Of a stretch of 64,000 bases of DNA, positions 34,640 through 46,600 are shown one piece after another. The DNA comes from Colocasia esculenta (Eukaryota > Streptophyta > Magnoliopsida > Alismatales > Araceae), in NCBI GenBank assembly GCA_014218235.1, contig CM024759.1, forward strand, positions 75,413,079 to 75,477,078. Reading direction: 5' to 3'. The notes beneath the pieces were generated by a model. It was not told where the DNA came from. It worked only from the letters and a program-made list of their open reading frames with translations, and did no database searches. A program made the translations under genes and the position numbers. Within the stretch, counting starts at the first letter, position 1. Each line of letters opens with the position of its first letter.

Positions 34640-35911
34640 CATCCATACTTTTTACACGACATCTAAACACCTTAGGCACTAGTCCCTTGGTGTGAGAGGG
34701 TCTGCAACAATAGCATCTATTTTTATGTGATCAACTATTACTATGTCCATATCAATTCTATCTTTAATAGCAAATGTTTGATATCTATGTGCTTCAATCT
34801 TCTAGATATTTTTCCTGTATTTGTTGAATAGGACTGATGTTGTATCATCACATAAAATTAATATTGGCCTCGATATCGACTCCACATATTGAGATAAGTG
34901 ATAAAATTTTTGAGTCATATTATATGTGATGTGACCTTATGACATGCAATGTACTCTGTTTGCGTAATGGATGTTGAGGTGAGTTTTTGTTTAGCACTCA
35001 TCTATGATACAACTTCTCGGGCAAGTAGAAAGATATATCTTGAAGTGGACTTGCATTCATCTTCACATCCAACATAGTTTGAATAAGATTATCCAATCAC
35101 CTCAATAATATCTAAGTGTCTATAAGTAAGCATGTATTTCTTTTTTTTCTTGCAAATACCTCCAGACCTTTTTTGGCTGCCTTCTAATGCTCTAAATCAG
35201 GGTTTGCTTAATATCTACCAAGCAATCTTATGACAAAAGTAACATATAGCCGCATATAGCTAGGTTTGTGTATATATCAAGTTTCCAACCATTGAGGCAT
35301 ATGGAATATTCTTCATAACATCTCTTTAAGTATCATTTCTTGATCATTACAAACTATTTAACTTGTCACTCGTTAAAATTGGCACTATTTTAGCCTTGCA
35401 AGTATTCATATCAAATCTTTCTAGTACTTTTAAGATATGGTTAGTTGAGATAGTCTAATTAGTCTGCCTTATCTCTATGAATCTTAATGCCTAAATTATA
35501 GGACGCTTCTTTCATGTCTTTCATTTTAAAGAGTTGACTTAAAAAATTTTTAGTTTCATAAAATAACAAAAAATCATTACTATCGAGTAAAATATCATCA
35601 ACATACAAAATAAAAAATACGAACTTGCTCTTATTGACCTTATGATATATACATATATCAAATACATTTCTCTTGAATCCATATGTCAAAATTACCTCAT
35701 TAAATTTAAGATAACATTGTCAAGAATTTTGATCAAGTCCATATATTGATTTGTTAACGCTACACATTAGGTGTTCTTTACCCTTTTCTACGGACCTTTC
35801 ACCCTTATAGTTGATCCATATACACTTCTTGTCATCTCCAAAATTTGAGAGAATTTGTTCCAAAAAAAAAAAAGGGAACCTGACCGTGGGAACAATCCAA
35901 ACCAAATACAA
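34640..35911 (-). pseudogene. Ty1/copia pol relic
   Basis: Reading 35911 down, the pieces appear in copia order. An NKSIYGL motif (about 35740) is followed by reverse transcriptase with the LYVDDIL catalytic motif (about 35610) and a helix ending near GIKIHRD. Then comes an RNase H end with TEYIA (about 34960), text resembling the KHID segment, and a terminal PLTKGLVPKVF-like tail (about 34680). Frames are broken many times by stops and indels, so it is old and dead. No LTRs found nearby. Confidence 0.82.
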
Positions 35912-36980
35912 GAGAGTAAAGTAAAATTAAATATCATGCACTTGTATTTGTAATTTTCCCTTCAACAATTCCAAACTTCCATTACCACATCATCCTCTAT
36001 ACTAAATTGAAAAATACATGTTTCTACGAGACAAGAGAATTCTACACAACAACTACGTACCTAATAAATAAAGCAAATGTAGAATCTAGGGTTCTTCAAA
36101 CACTCGATACTATCTAACGGGGGGAATTCTCATTAAATTTTCAAGTCTTGTTGCAAATCAAAGGTTTGCAACAAAATTTTTCCTTCTGCTTTTGTGTTCT
36201 ACTTGGTAGATTATCTAACGCTAGATGAGAATTCCATCGACGCTTTACGTCTCGTCTGGCCAAAAGTAAATATTTCTCTACTTGAAAACTCATTTGAGAC
36301 CTTGGTTAAACAGTTTGGCACCACACAGAGTGACGCTATTTATATTGAAGTGTATCAAAAGGGCCACTGCATTGGAATGGAGGGCATCCATAATCAACTG
36401 CATCCATATGTTGATCTTGGAGTTCAGAACACCAATCTCTGAGCCCACAAAATCACACGGGACGGAATTTCTTCGTTACAAAAAAAAAAAAAACTGCATC
36501 CATATGCTATCTACAGAAAGAATCTTCAGAATATCTTCTCATTGTGAATTTGCATGAGCTGCATGGAGGTGCTCTATAAGTCATCATTCATTCGAATTAA
36601 GAAAAAAATAGAAATATTTGTTACCAATCTAGTCTGGTAACAAGTCTCATCTTGATCACTTGTCAAATAATTTTATTAGTTGAAGAAGAAAGAAAATAAA
36701 ATGTGACAAAGTTTTTAGTAAATATAGTTATCCGACAAGCAATCAAATTAGACCTGTTATTAAATTAGATTGTTAACATTTTTTTGACACATGAAGATGG
36801 GAAATGTTTATTACACGACTCCAACGCTTCCATTGATTAAGGTGCCGGTGTGCACAATAATGTATGTAGTTTGTACCCGGAAGATTAGTTGCGACATCGT
36901 TTTCTGATGACCGCATCTTTCTCCCATGAGAAATGTTTGGCACTTGACAGTTAGGTATCAAGCATGTCCGGCACCGGATA
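35912..36980. other. Spacer with an unrecognised 82-codon frame
   Basis: A plus-strand frame at 36194-36442 has balanced composition but no recognisable motif or neighbours. An A run follows at about 36480-36493. I cannot support a gene. Confidence 0.35.
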
Positions 36981-37350
36981 CAAAATGGATAGGCCCCACA
37001 TTTATTAAATATTATGGGGCCCACTCTCTTTGTATAAGGGGTTAGGGCAATTTTGATAGAGAACAAGTTGGTGCAAATCATTGATTTGCAACAAGAGAAA
37101 CACTTGTTGCAAACCGCCAACAAACTCACCCTCTCATTGGAGAGGGTGAGGTCATTGGGGGTGGGCCTCCCTTGGGGTTGTGCCCACCCCCAATGGGCTG
37201 CTAGTTTGCAGCTAGCCTGGTTGCAAACTCCCAAGGGAGTTTGCACCAAGCCGTTCTCTTGCAACAAAATGGATAGGCCCCACATTTATTAAATATTATG
37301 GGGCCTACTCTTTTTGTATAAGGGGTTGGGCAATTTTGATTGAGAACAAC
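36981..37350. repeat. 284-bp tandem duplication with inverted segments
   Basis: CAAAATGGATAGGCCCCACA occurs at 36981 and 37265, and the next 60 bp agree closely. Between them are self-complementary pieces (GGTGCAAATCATTGATTTGC; GGGTGGGCC with its inverse) and GTTGCAAACTCCC with its inverse. This looks like a foldback element or nested MITE. Confidence 0.65.
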
Positions 37351-37361
37351 TTGGTGTAAAT

Positions 37362-37525
37362 TATTGATTTACAACAAATGTTACAAATTCAATAAGAGTT
37401 TGCCAACTCATGATATGAGGTATTATAATAATATCTCATATCATGATTATTTAACCATAAAGGGTTAGGTGGCAAACTCCTATTGGGTTTGCAACACTTG
37501 TTGCAAATTTTTGATTTGGAACAAG
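37362..37525. repeat. Inverted-repeat (foldback) element
   Basis: Imperfect arms centred near 37428: CAACAAATGTTACAAATTC and GAGTTTGCCAACTCATGATATGAG pair with CTCATATCATGA, TGGCAAACTC and AACACTTGTTG. No clear target duplication. Non-coding. Confidence 0.55.
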
Positions 37526-37570
37526 AGTTTTCCATTTTGATATCCGCTAGTTATTGGTTATCAAATTCTT

Positions 37571-37830
37571 TTTTTTTTGCTAACGAGGAAACCCCGCCCC
37601 GTGTGGTTTTGTGGACTCAAGGATTGGTGTTCGTGAACTCCAAGGTCAGGACTTGGCAGCTCCTACTTTCCGTATACCCGTATTGTCCTTACCCCACTTG
37701 ACCAGGAAAACCCCGGACCTACACACCTCGAGGATTATATGTAGATCAAGTAAGCCCCCCCCAGGAATCGAACTCGGGACCTCTTGCTTTTAAACAAGAG
37801 TTCTTACCGATCGACCCAGCTGGGGTCCTC
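37571..37830 (-). mobile_element. tRNA-derived SINE, copy 2
   Basis: The same family as 5535-5800, minus strand. A box TGGGTCGATCGGTAAG and B box GAGTTCGATTCC near 37765-37815; the T run at 37571 is the tail. A perfect 17-bp target duplication TTGGTTATCAAATTCTT lies at 37554-37570 and 37831-37847. Less decayed than copy 1. Confidence 0.9.
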
Positions 37831-37847
37831 TTGGTTATCAAATTCTT

Positions 37848-39338
37848 ATCTTCTCTCATTGTTATAGTAGGCAAATTATAACCTCCAGAAGTTCCGAGTT
37901 TGATTTTCAGATGATTTATCTGATTTATATGTAATTTTAAAGATATATAAATTTAAAAATTTTCTATAAAAAAAGATAAGAGTAATATAAATATATGAAA
38001 AATAAGAGTTACCGGATCTTGATTTTGAGATCTTAAACTACTAATTTTTGAGTTCACAAAATCACACTGGAATTTCTCGGTAAAAAAAAAACACTAACCT
38101 ACAAGATTGGCATTCTAAGGTCTCATTACATCATGGACACCGCCACTTCTTCGTTATATCACTATATCAGCAAGTTATAAACTCTGTTTTTTTTTATAAT
38201 ACATGTATATTACATCAAGATTAGGTAAAACGAGAAATTTTGATTATCTGACAAGACGAAGTATTTCTTAGTCGTGCCACTCGATATGTACTCGCAAATT
38301 TGTAGACTACCTATCTTCATGTTAAATTGTTAATACAAATCATCGGGCTTTCTATTTTGGGGGGCTGAGTAATGCAAACGTACGTAGTTATTTGAGCTTA
38401 AACACTAAAATATATTTATAATATTTTAACCACTAAATTACTTTGTGTATATTTATCGAACTGATTTTCTTCAATAAAAAAAGTAATATTATTATTTTTA
38501 GATCTTTTAAGTATGTGTAACTTTCAGAGCCTTACACCATCGGAGTTATGGTCAGCCAGATCCATGAATCAAACCAGACTGGATTCTCTAGATATCGATA
38601 CGATTCGAAATGTATCAATAAACTCCTATCTAGTTTGGTCAGATTGTATTTAATTATAATAATAAAAAACTAAAAGAAAGAAAAATGTCTTACCAAGCCG
38701 ATCATAAGATCTTAAACACGATCTAAAGTCTAAACTAATTTCAAAACTGCTCCTCCTACCATAAAAAATCAAAATAAACAGAAATGTGCCTTTAATACCG
38801 GGTTTTATGCATATTTCACATTTTACATTACACCTATATTAAAATTACCCTTCTCTTAAATTGCTATTTGTTATGACTCTGAATATCAAATGGCCGATTG
38901 TCCTTGATCTTAAAATAAATTAAAAATGCAAAAAAACCATTTAATAATTACCCACAATCATTTGAAAAACAACAGTAAACACCTGATTGTGTCAATTGGG
39001 AGAACTGGAGGGTTTTCTTACAAAATGTCACAATGTATCATTTTCCATTATCCTTTATTACTATTTTGTTTAATATATGATTAAAAAACAGATTCCAGAG
39101 TTCGACGATTACTGAATTTAAATTATTTATTTTGTTTAGTCAAATAATAAAGGTGAAGCTGCAAAATGACCGATAAAAATGTGATTTCCTAATATTTCTA
39201 CACATTTTGAATCAAGTTTGATCTATCCTATGCCAGACTGCTATTGACATAAATCATATCGAAATGTATCACATCAATACACATTAATTTAAATTTGCTT
39301 GACAACAAACGTCTCCACCGTGATGCCCTAGCTATGTC
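37848..39338. other. AT-rich spacer, no gene recognised
   Basis: AT-rich throughout with short open frames only. No repeat boundaries I can support. Confidence 0.45.
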
Positions 39339-39534
39339 TAGGGCGGACGCATGATGAAACATAAGGGGGGGCCGAAGTAAGAAAATATTACAAGATGAAA
39401 CATAAAAGGGGGCCAATTTGAAAAATTTTAAAAAAATTTAATAAAAAAAATAAAAAAAAAATAAAGAGAGTCAAAATGGTGGTGGTGGGGGGGGGGGCAT
39501 GGCCACCCCCACCATTAACGTGGGTCCGCCCTTG
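39339..39534. mobile_element. hAT-type MITE
   Basis: 196 bp with ends TAGGGCGGAC and (inverse) CAAGGGCGGAC. It is flanked by an 8-bp duplication, GCTATGTC, at 39331-39338 and 39535-39542. Contains A-rich and G-run tracts. Non-coding. Confidence 0.65.
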
Positions 39535-39542
39535 GCTATGTC

Positions 39543-40400
39543 GTCGTCACCCTTGTTCGGAGAGGGAGGGGGTTCTATGCCCCAAGACGGGCCCCCTTCC
39601 CCTCGCCCCCTTCGCAGTTGTCTGCGAGTTGTGGTCCCCCTTGTCCCTCTTTAGTGGGGATAGATTTTGTTCTCCTACTTGAGTATGAGGTTTTGTTCTC
39701 CTCCAAGGAGGGTTCCCCCCTTCTTGTTAGAGTTTGTCTTATTTGGCACTGGTGGGAGTTTCTCATTCGTCGCTCAGAGATCCGACAACGGTTTAATCTC
39801 CGTTTGTGTTTGTAACTTGTTTTCTTATTCATGTTTCCTATGGCTTTGGTTTATTGTTTGATTCGACGAGGGTTGTGGTATCGATCGATCGTGCCAATAT
39901 CTAGCCACCTTTCCTAGTCTTCGACGCCTTGCGCTCTCAAGATGTTTGCCCTGCGCGCCGTTGATGTTACTTGGAGGCATCCCCTCACTGTGGAGCTCAT
40001 CCTCGTCGTTCGTGTTGTCTAGGATTGGGACTCACTTTGTTGTGTAGCTATCGATGTCATTCGGCTTTCTCTCACGGCACCTTATGCGACGACTGGACTA
40101 GGTCTCCTCAATCCCCGGTTCAACTGGATGTTGCCAATTCTGTTTGGACCTCTAGTCCCTATCCTATGACATTGTTTTCACCATACTTTATTGTACTTGG
40201 TTCTAGGTTGTAGGGTCTTGCCACTGACGATGACGTGTGTCTTCTGTCTAACTCTCTCTCTCTCTACCCCATTTTCGTTTTGTGTGAAATGTAATGATTT
40301 TTTTCTTTATCAAAAATATAATATAATTTAAATATTATTATAAAATAATAATAATAATAATAATATATAATATAAAAATAATTTTTAAGAGAATCGATTC
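39543..40400. other. Unassigned GC-richer stretch upstream of the carrier gene
   Basis: Moderately GC-rich with no frame longer than about 85 codons and no recognised motif. It ends in TTTGTGTGAAATGTAATG and AT-rich text, which could be the 3' tail of a retroposon. An (ATA)n run lies near 40350. Function unknown. Confidence 0.3.
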
Positions 40401-40663
40401 GACCGTGTCAAACACTCAGCCTCTCCGCCGACTCGGTCACCGAAAAACAAATTGCCAGAGTGGAGTAAAACTTGTTACAAATCTGACCAATGGAGTAAAA
40501 GTCGCATTTTTTTTTCAACAGACAAAAATGATTTAAGAACCAAAGTTTGCACCAGATCACAGTCTCTTTCCCAAAAAGTGCACCTCTGGGCAGCAGTAGG
40601 AAGGGAGTGGCGGCGGCCCCAGAGGCTGCGCCGGCTGCTGCCGCCGGGCTTGGGAGGGCAGCG

Positions 40664-43600
40664 ATGGTGGGCGCCGGCGAGGCTGCCAAGGAATATGCTG
40701 CGGGCTTCGCTGCCGGAATCGCCACCGTCGTCACCGGTCACCCCTTCGACACCGTCAAGGTAAAGCAGGTTCCTCACCTGCCGTGTGTTCATGTATACGC
40801 CGTTTATCGCATCTCAGTGCCGGCCGATTCATTCAAACAATGGAGGCCAGTCGACTGGAACCTGCCTTTTTGGGTCCGTGGAGGCACGAAGTTCTGTAAT
40901 CGAGACATCTTTGTAATTTGCCTCTCCATTGCTTTGTAGTTTTCCTTTTGTTCCAATGAATCGACAGCCGAGAGGAGTTTTTTCAATTTCCAGGTCCATC
41001 TGACGATCTGATCCTCTGTTCTCATTCCCCTGTCCTTCTCTCTGGTTTAAAGTGCTGAAAAGGGTCTGTTCTGCTCGGCATTTCTTGTCCAGTCTTTGTG
41101 CCTAATGCGGGATCCGATGAGGCAACGCCTCAAGCTGTGTATTCAACTTTCTTTTATTTTGCCTCCATTCATCGGAAGACCTCATACCTAAGTGTTCCAT
41201 TCACGAAGAGCATACAACTTGAAGTGAATGGCCTAAGAAACTCGCCTCAAGGTTATTTCCAGGCTCTCCTTTTGAGACGTGTGACAACATAGCTCGAGGC
41301 ATTATCGTTTTTAGTGTGTCCCCAAATGTACATCCTCGCCCTTAAATTTGAAGCACCAGAAACTTCCTATGTTTTCAAATTATTTAAACACCTGGCTGTT
41401 ACTTTGTGTACCGGACATGTAACAACTTTCATACCATCTCTCTACTAATTTAAGCCTTCTTACTTTTCGTCCATGCCCTCTTTGATTATCATCCCATAAA
41501 GTTGAAATAAAGAAGTTCCATATAGTTAATGTTTTCTAACATGTGAAGTCACCTGATGCATTTATAGAGAGACCTTAAAAGTACTGGAATTATAGTCTTT
41601 GCACGTCCATCTTTGTAGCATGTGAACAAGTATCTACATGAGTAGCTAGTGAATATATATCTAATGTCTCTTACTCATCTCTACAAACTCAGCACATTGC
41701 CGTTTTATCCTTCAAGAAGTTGGTAGGAATCTGCCATGAGAAACCTTCCAAGTGAGCACCTCTACTTTCTGCAGACTTCTAGGTTTGCAAACTTATGACC
41801 ATGGATTGACAATCTCTCCATTTCTGGTATATGAGTCAGATAAATTAACGAACAAAAATGAAAAATCCCATCTTTCAATCCATGATGTAGGTGTAAGCTG
41901 AACTGATGGAAAAATCAACTTCACCTCAGAAGATCCCAAATATCCTTGAAGCTGTAAAAGCAATTCTGCATGCTGCTGACTTCCTCATCCTATAAGTTTA
42001 ACCTGAAAGTTGGAGCCCATCCACCTCTTGATGGTATACCATATCAACTATCACAATCCATGGGGCTGAACTAGTTCTATGCAATCGAGGAAACTTCCCT
42101 TCTAAGTATGCATAGCCACATAATTTGTCCTCTGGAGAGAGAAATCTTTACTATCATCAAAGTGGGAAATATGCCTGATTATATCACACGCATGGGACGT
42201 AGAATGACACTTCATAAAGATGAAGTGTTGATGGAAGTCCCTGACATGATGGTGCAATCTCTGGTTATCTCATATATTTTCTGCTGTATAACCTTGAACT
42301 GTTGTTTCCTGCACCCAGCTTCCAAAGCCATTTCTTCATAATGCTAAGGTAAAATTGCCCATACTCTTAAATGTGGCTCATCATTCTCCTTGCTCCTAAA
42401 AGAAATCCAATTAACGCCGTGCCTTTCCTTGTAATTTCCCCCACTGCCATGGTAAAAGAGCTTGTGTTTGCAGTCTCTCACTTCATAGTTCAGACCCATT
42501 GTTTTAGGAATCCTGAAGAACATTTACAAAGTATGCGCCACCTTGTAGGAAGGAAGTCTTTCCTTCCGATCTACAATCTGTTCTCAGACTTCTGAATAAC
42601 TTTCATACAGCAGTTTATGGACCCTATGGTTATAGGCAATCAAATATAAGTCAAAGGCAATCTTGTACTTTACAGCCCAACTGCTGCCGTTTAGGAGACC
42701 TGGCTTCCATCTTTCTCCCCAGAATCGACATTATTACTTTACCCTCTTAGCTCAATAACCTCATCCAAAAGTTCAAGCATAAGTCTGACCTATAGAGGAT
42801 TGATGTTCTCTCCATCACCGGAAATGCCGTGTCATCTACATATTGAAGGTATGCGGCCTAGACACTCCAATGATGTGTATGGAACCTTTGATCAATGATC
42901 ATCGGATGAACACAAATTGTTCTTCCTGATGTGGGATGACATGTGGAGTGGGACACTCTAATGACTCGATGTTGAGATCAGCTATGAACACTAAAAGGGC
43001 AGCAAACGGGTCAATTCTATAGCTAATTCCAAGAAACTAGATATGTCCTAACAAGAAGTATGGCCCACGGGCATCCCTCACAAAACGGAAATGCGGGACT
43101 GCGGTAGTTGGGGAACTACCGATGACTAGCGTAGATTGCTCCACAGACAAGGTTCAGAAGGAGCCACCGAGAATAGGATCTCACTCACAGACTCCGGCAG
43201 TGACCGGAATCATTAGCGAGGAACCTACTCACTTAGACGGTAAATAAAAGCATATACTAGATAAGCAAGCAGAAGGGAAAGGAGAGTGCGTGCCTTCATG
43301 CTAGTGTACATGGGGAAAACCCTGGCCGTCACACATTGCCCGAGCACAACTCAGTATAAAATTACAATTTACAGCATGAAGTGATATTGCCCACTCCTCC
43401 TAGGGAGATAATAGGCTATATGCAGCTCACGGAATGGGTTGATGGGCTGCACTTGGTGACAGTGGTGGTGCTGGGTTACCAATGATGCGGGTGTGATGGT
43501 ATTGGGTCTCGTGGGGTGCAATACAGCGCACCTTCAGGTGGTACTAGTGGTGACGAACAGCCCATGCGTGGTTGATTGGCAGGTGGCCGATGGCGAGCTG

Positions 43601-46600
43601 GTGCAATGATGCTGGTGGCCGACTTGGTTGCCGTCGGTGGGGCTGGGCTGCTGGAGTGGTGCAGCGGACTGGGTCACTCCGGCCATATCCGGCTGATGTT
43701 GGTGAAGGAGGCAGGGTGGCCAGGTTCTGAAGGGAAGCACTGTGGTGGGGTGCCCCCGGCAGCCTGCTTCGTGTTACTTTTTGTTGCTGAGGAGGGAGGT
43801 GAAGCGGCATGGTGGCTGGGTGGGGGAGCTGACGAGGTGCGACGGCGAAGCGACTGGCTTTCCACAGCTGCTATGCGTACAACCGTGGAGGGAAGGAGGG
43901 GGAGCGTGATGGTGTGGTGGGTGCTTCCAGAGCTGCTGCCTTGATGGGATGGGAAGCACCACGGCGATGGGCTTCTCCAATAGAGGGTGGTGTTGGAAGG
44001 TAAAATTGTAACAGATATCTGCTACAAAGAATGTGGATGATCCACTATATAGCGGTCCAAGGAATTGGTCAGTTAAAGCCCATCCTAACAATTGACCGGT
44101 TAAGTGACCCATATAAAAAGATTATTGGACTTTGAAAATTGGTTATAACTACCGCGAAAGGTCCACTCCGACGGATCAATTGGATAGCCCATTCAAAAAA
44201 CGAGGCCGAGTAAGTTGTGATTTAAAGTGACCCTCATGTTACTTAGATTACAAATTTATTCGAAGGTCCGTCTCCAAGTCCAACAAGGAAGTTATGGCCC
44301 TTGAAATAGTGCCTGGTCTTCCGGTTAAAATGAAGTCCGAGGAAGAACTCTCCTTCATTCAAGTATGGTTCAAGTACAAAGTACGGAAAAATCTGGCAGC
44401 ACAAGGTCTTAGGACCAAGTATAAAGCACAAGTACAAAGAACAAGCTCGAGGGAGAACTCCAAAGCTTTGCACGGCAGTCTTCTATCGGGCAAAACTCCA
44501 AGGGAAAGACCAGGATTTCTACAGCACCTCCGGGCCAAGGTTCAAAAACCCGGGGATCGGGATCGGATCGGTCGGCCCAAAATCGATCCGACCCGGCGAT
44601 CCCGACCCCGGCTCGGCCGAGCCGGGCCGAGCCCGGCTGAGCCAGGGGTGGGTGGATCGGCCCATTATACAAGTGTATATCTTATACAGGCTGAGTTCAG
44701 GCCGAGTCCACTGCGATTTCAGGTCTTATTTACCTGAATATCATTTAAGTAAATGTTATTATTTGTAGTTTTATTTACTTAAGATATTACATGTAAATAA
44801 GGAAGTACCCCCATTTGAATCCAATAAAAATATCAAAAAAATCATATCTCTTACCAATAAAAAGTCAACTCTCCCACCGAAGAAGAAAACTGTGATTTCG
44901 TTGATTTTAACGAAATGCTAACTTTTTAATCTCTCATAATTTAGCATATCTAAAAATTTGATAATTCAAATAAACCATATGGAACACTAAAAATCCAAAG
45001 TCCGGTAAAAAAAGTCAAACGTGCATATGACTTCTCCAAGGAAGCCACTCTCCTACTGACAACACTTAGTCTGTTTGAGACCTCTCAAGATTTGGTCAAA
45101 CTTAAACTATCATCACTCAAAGTCATGGGAATTGTCACTTTCTAATTTCTTTTCAATTAAAAAGTGAAAAATCTCATGAGTTTAGATATTGATAGCTTAG
45201 GTTTGACCAAATCCTGAGAGGTCTCAAGCAGACTAAGTGCTGTCAATAGGAGAGTGGCTCCCTTGGAGAAGTCATATGCACGTTTGATTTTTTTTTACCG
45301 GACTTTAGATTTTTAGTGTTCCATATGGTTTATTTGAATTATCAAATTTTTAGATAAGCTAAATTATGAGAGATTAGAAAGTTAGCATTTCGCTAAAATC
45401 AACGAAATCGCGATTTTCTTCTTCGGTGGGAGAGTTGACTTTTTATTGGTAAGAGATATGATTTTTTTGATATTTTTATTGGATTCAAATGGGGGGTACT
45501 TCTTTATTTACCTGAATATCATTTAAGTAAATGAATCTTAAGTAAATGAAACTACAAATGATAACATTTACTTAAATGATATTCAGGTAAATAAGGCCTG
45601 AAATCGCAGTGGACTCAGCTTGAACTCAGCCTGGGATTGGCCTGGACTCAGCCCATGACAAGGTTGAACAGGATCGGCCCGGCTCGGGCCGATCCGAGGC
45701 GGATCGGGCCGAGCCCAGCCGAGCCGGTCCGATCCGCGTGCAAGGACCGGCTAGGTTACCCCGGCTCGGATCGGGTGGCCCAAAATCGAGCCGACTCGGT
45801 CGATCCGATCCCGATCCGGCCGAGTTTTTAAACCATGCTCCGGGCACCAACAAGTCTTGGAAATGGGGTGTAGGGGGGGCTATTTATAGAAGATTTCCCC
45901 CTCCCCCTCCATCGGTTAGGAATCCCCTAACCGATGGTGACCTCAACATGAGGTCACCATCGGTTAGTGAGGTCACCATTGGTTAGGCCCAACCGATGGT
46001 GACATAAACATTATGTCACCATCGGTTGGGGCTTCTCCCCCAACACAATGTAAAGGGGGCCTTCCCCCTATAAAAGGCCCCCTACCCCCAAAGAAAAAAA
46101 AGGAGGAGAGCCTCCGAGGAGTTGGAAGCTCATTCCCCCGGCGAAGCCCTGTCAAAAAAAATCGGAAAGGAATAGAATAGAGCATTTGCTCATCCCCTTC
46201 TCATTCTCCTTCTCCAATCCCCCTTGGTGTGGGAAGGTACAAATCCCCTTCTTTAGCCCGATAGGCCAGGCGCGGAGAGGAGAGTCGTCGGCGCGAATCG
46301 TCATTGATATTCCTTCTTAAATCCCCATCCCCCACATCGAGCAAGTCTCTGTGGGGCGATATTCCCCGGGGTTTAAATACCATCCATATCGAGCAAGTCT
46401 CTATGGGTATATGGTATTTAAATACCCTTGTTCTCCCCGCCCATCGAGCAAGTCTCTGGGATGGTGGATTTTGTGCTTATATGTATATGTTTTCTTGAAG
46501 AGACTCTGCCCAAGCAGAGATTCTGTCCAAGAACATATTCGTATATTCACAAATTTGTGTTCTTATATATATGTTTCTTAGACGAAATTTTATCCAAGTG

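Noticed and set aside
36194..36442. 82-codon frame
   Set aside because: Reasonable composition but no motif, no homologous neighbour and no splice context; left as unassigned.
37765..37830. tRNA gene
   Set aside because: Same SINE family, copy 2; the tRNA-like head is diverged and followed by SINE body.
40452..40792. Alternative frames over carrier exon 1
   Set aside because: Only the frame with HPFDTVK continues correctly into exon 2; the others are GC-driven shadows.
43576..43944. 122-codon Gly/Trp-rich frame in carrier intron 1
   Set aside because: Overlapping frames on both strands, low-complexity composition, no family resemblance.
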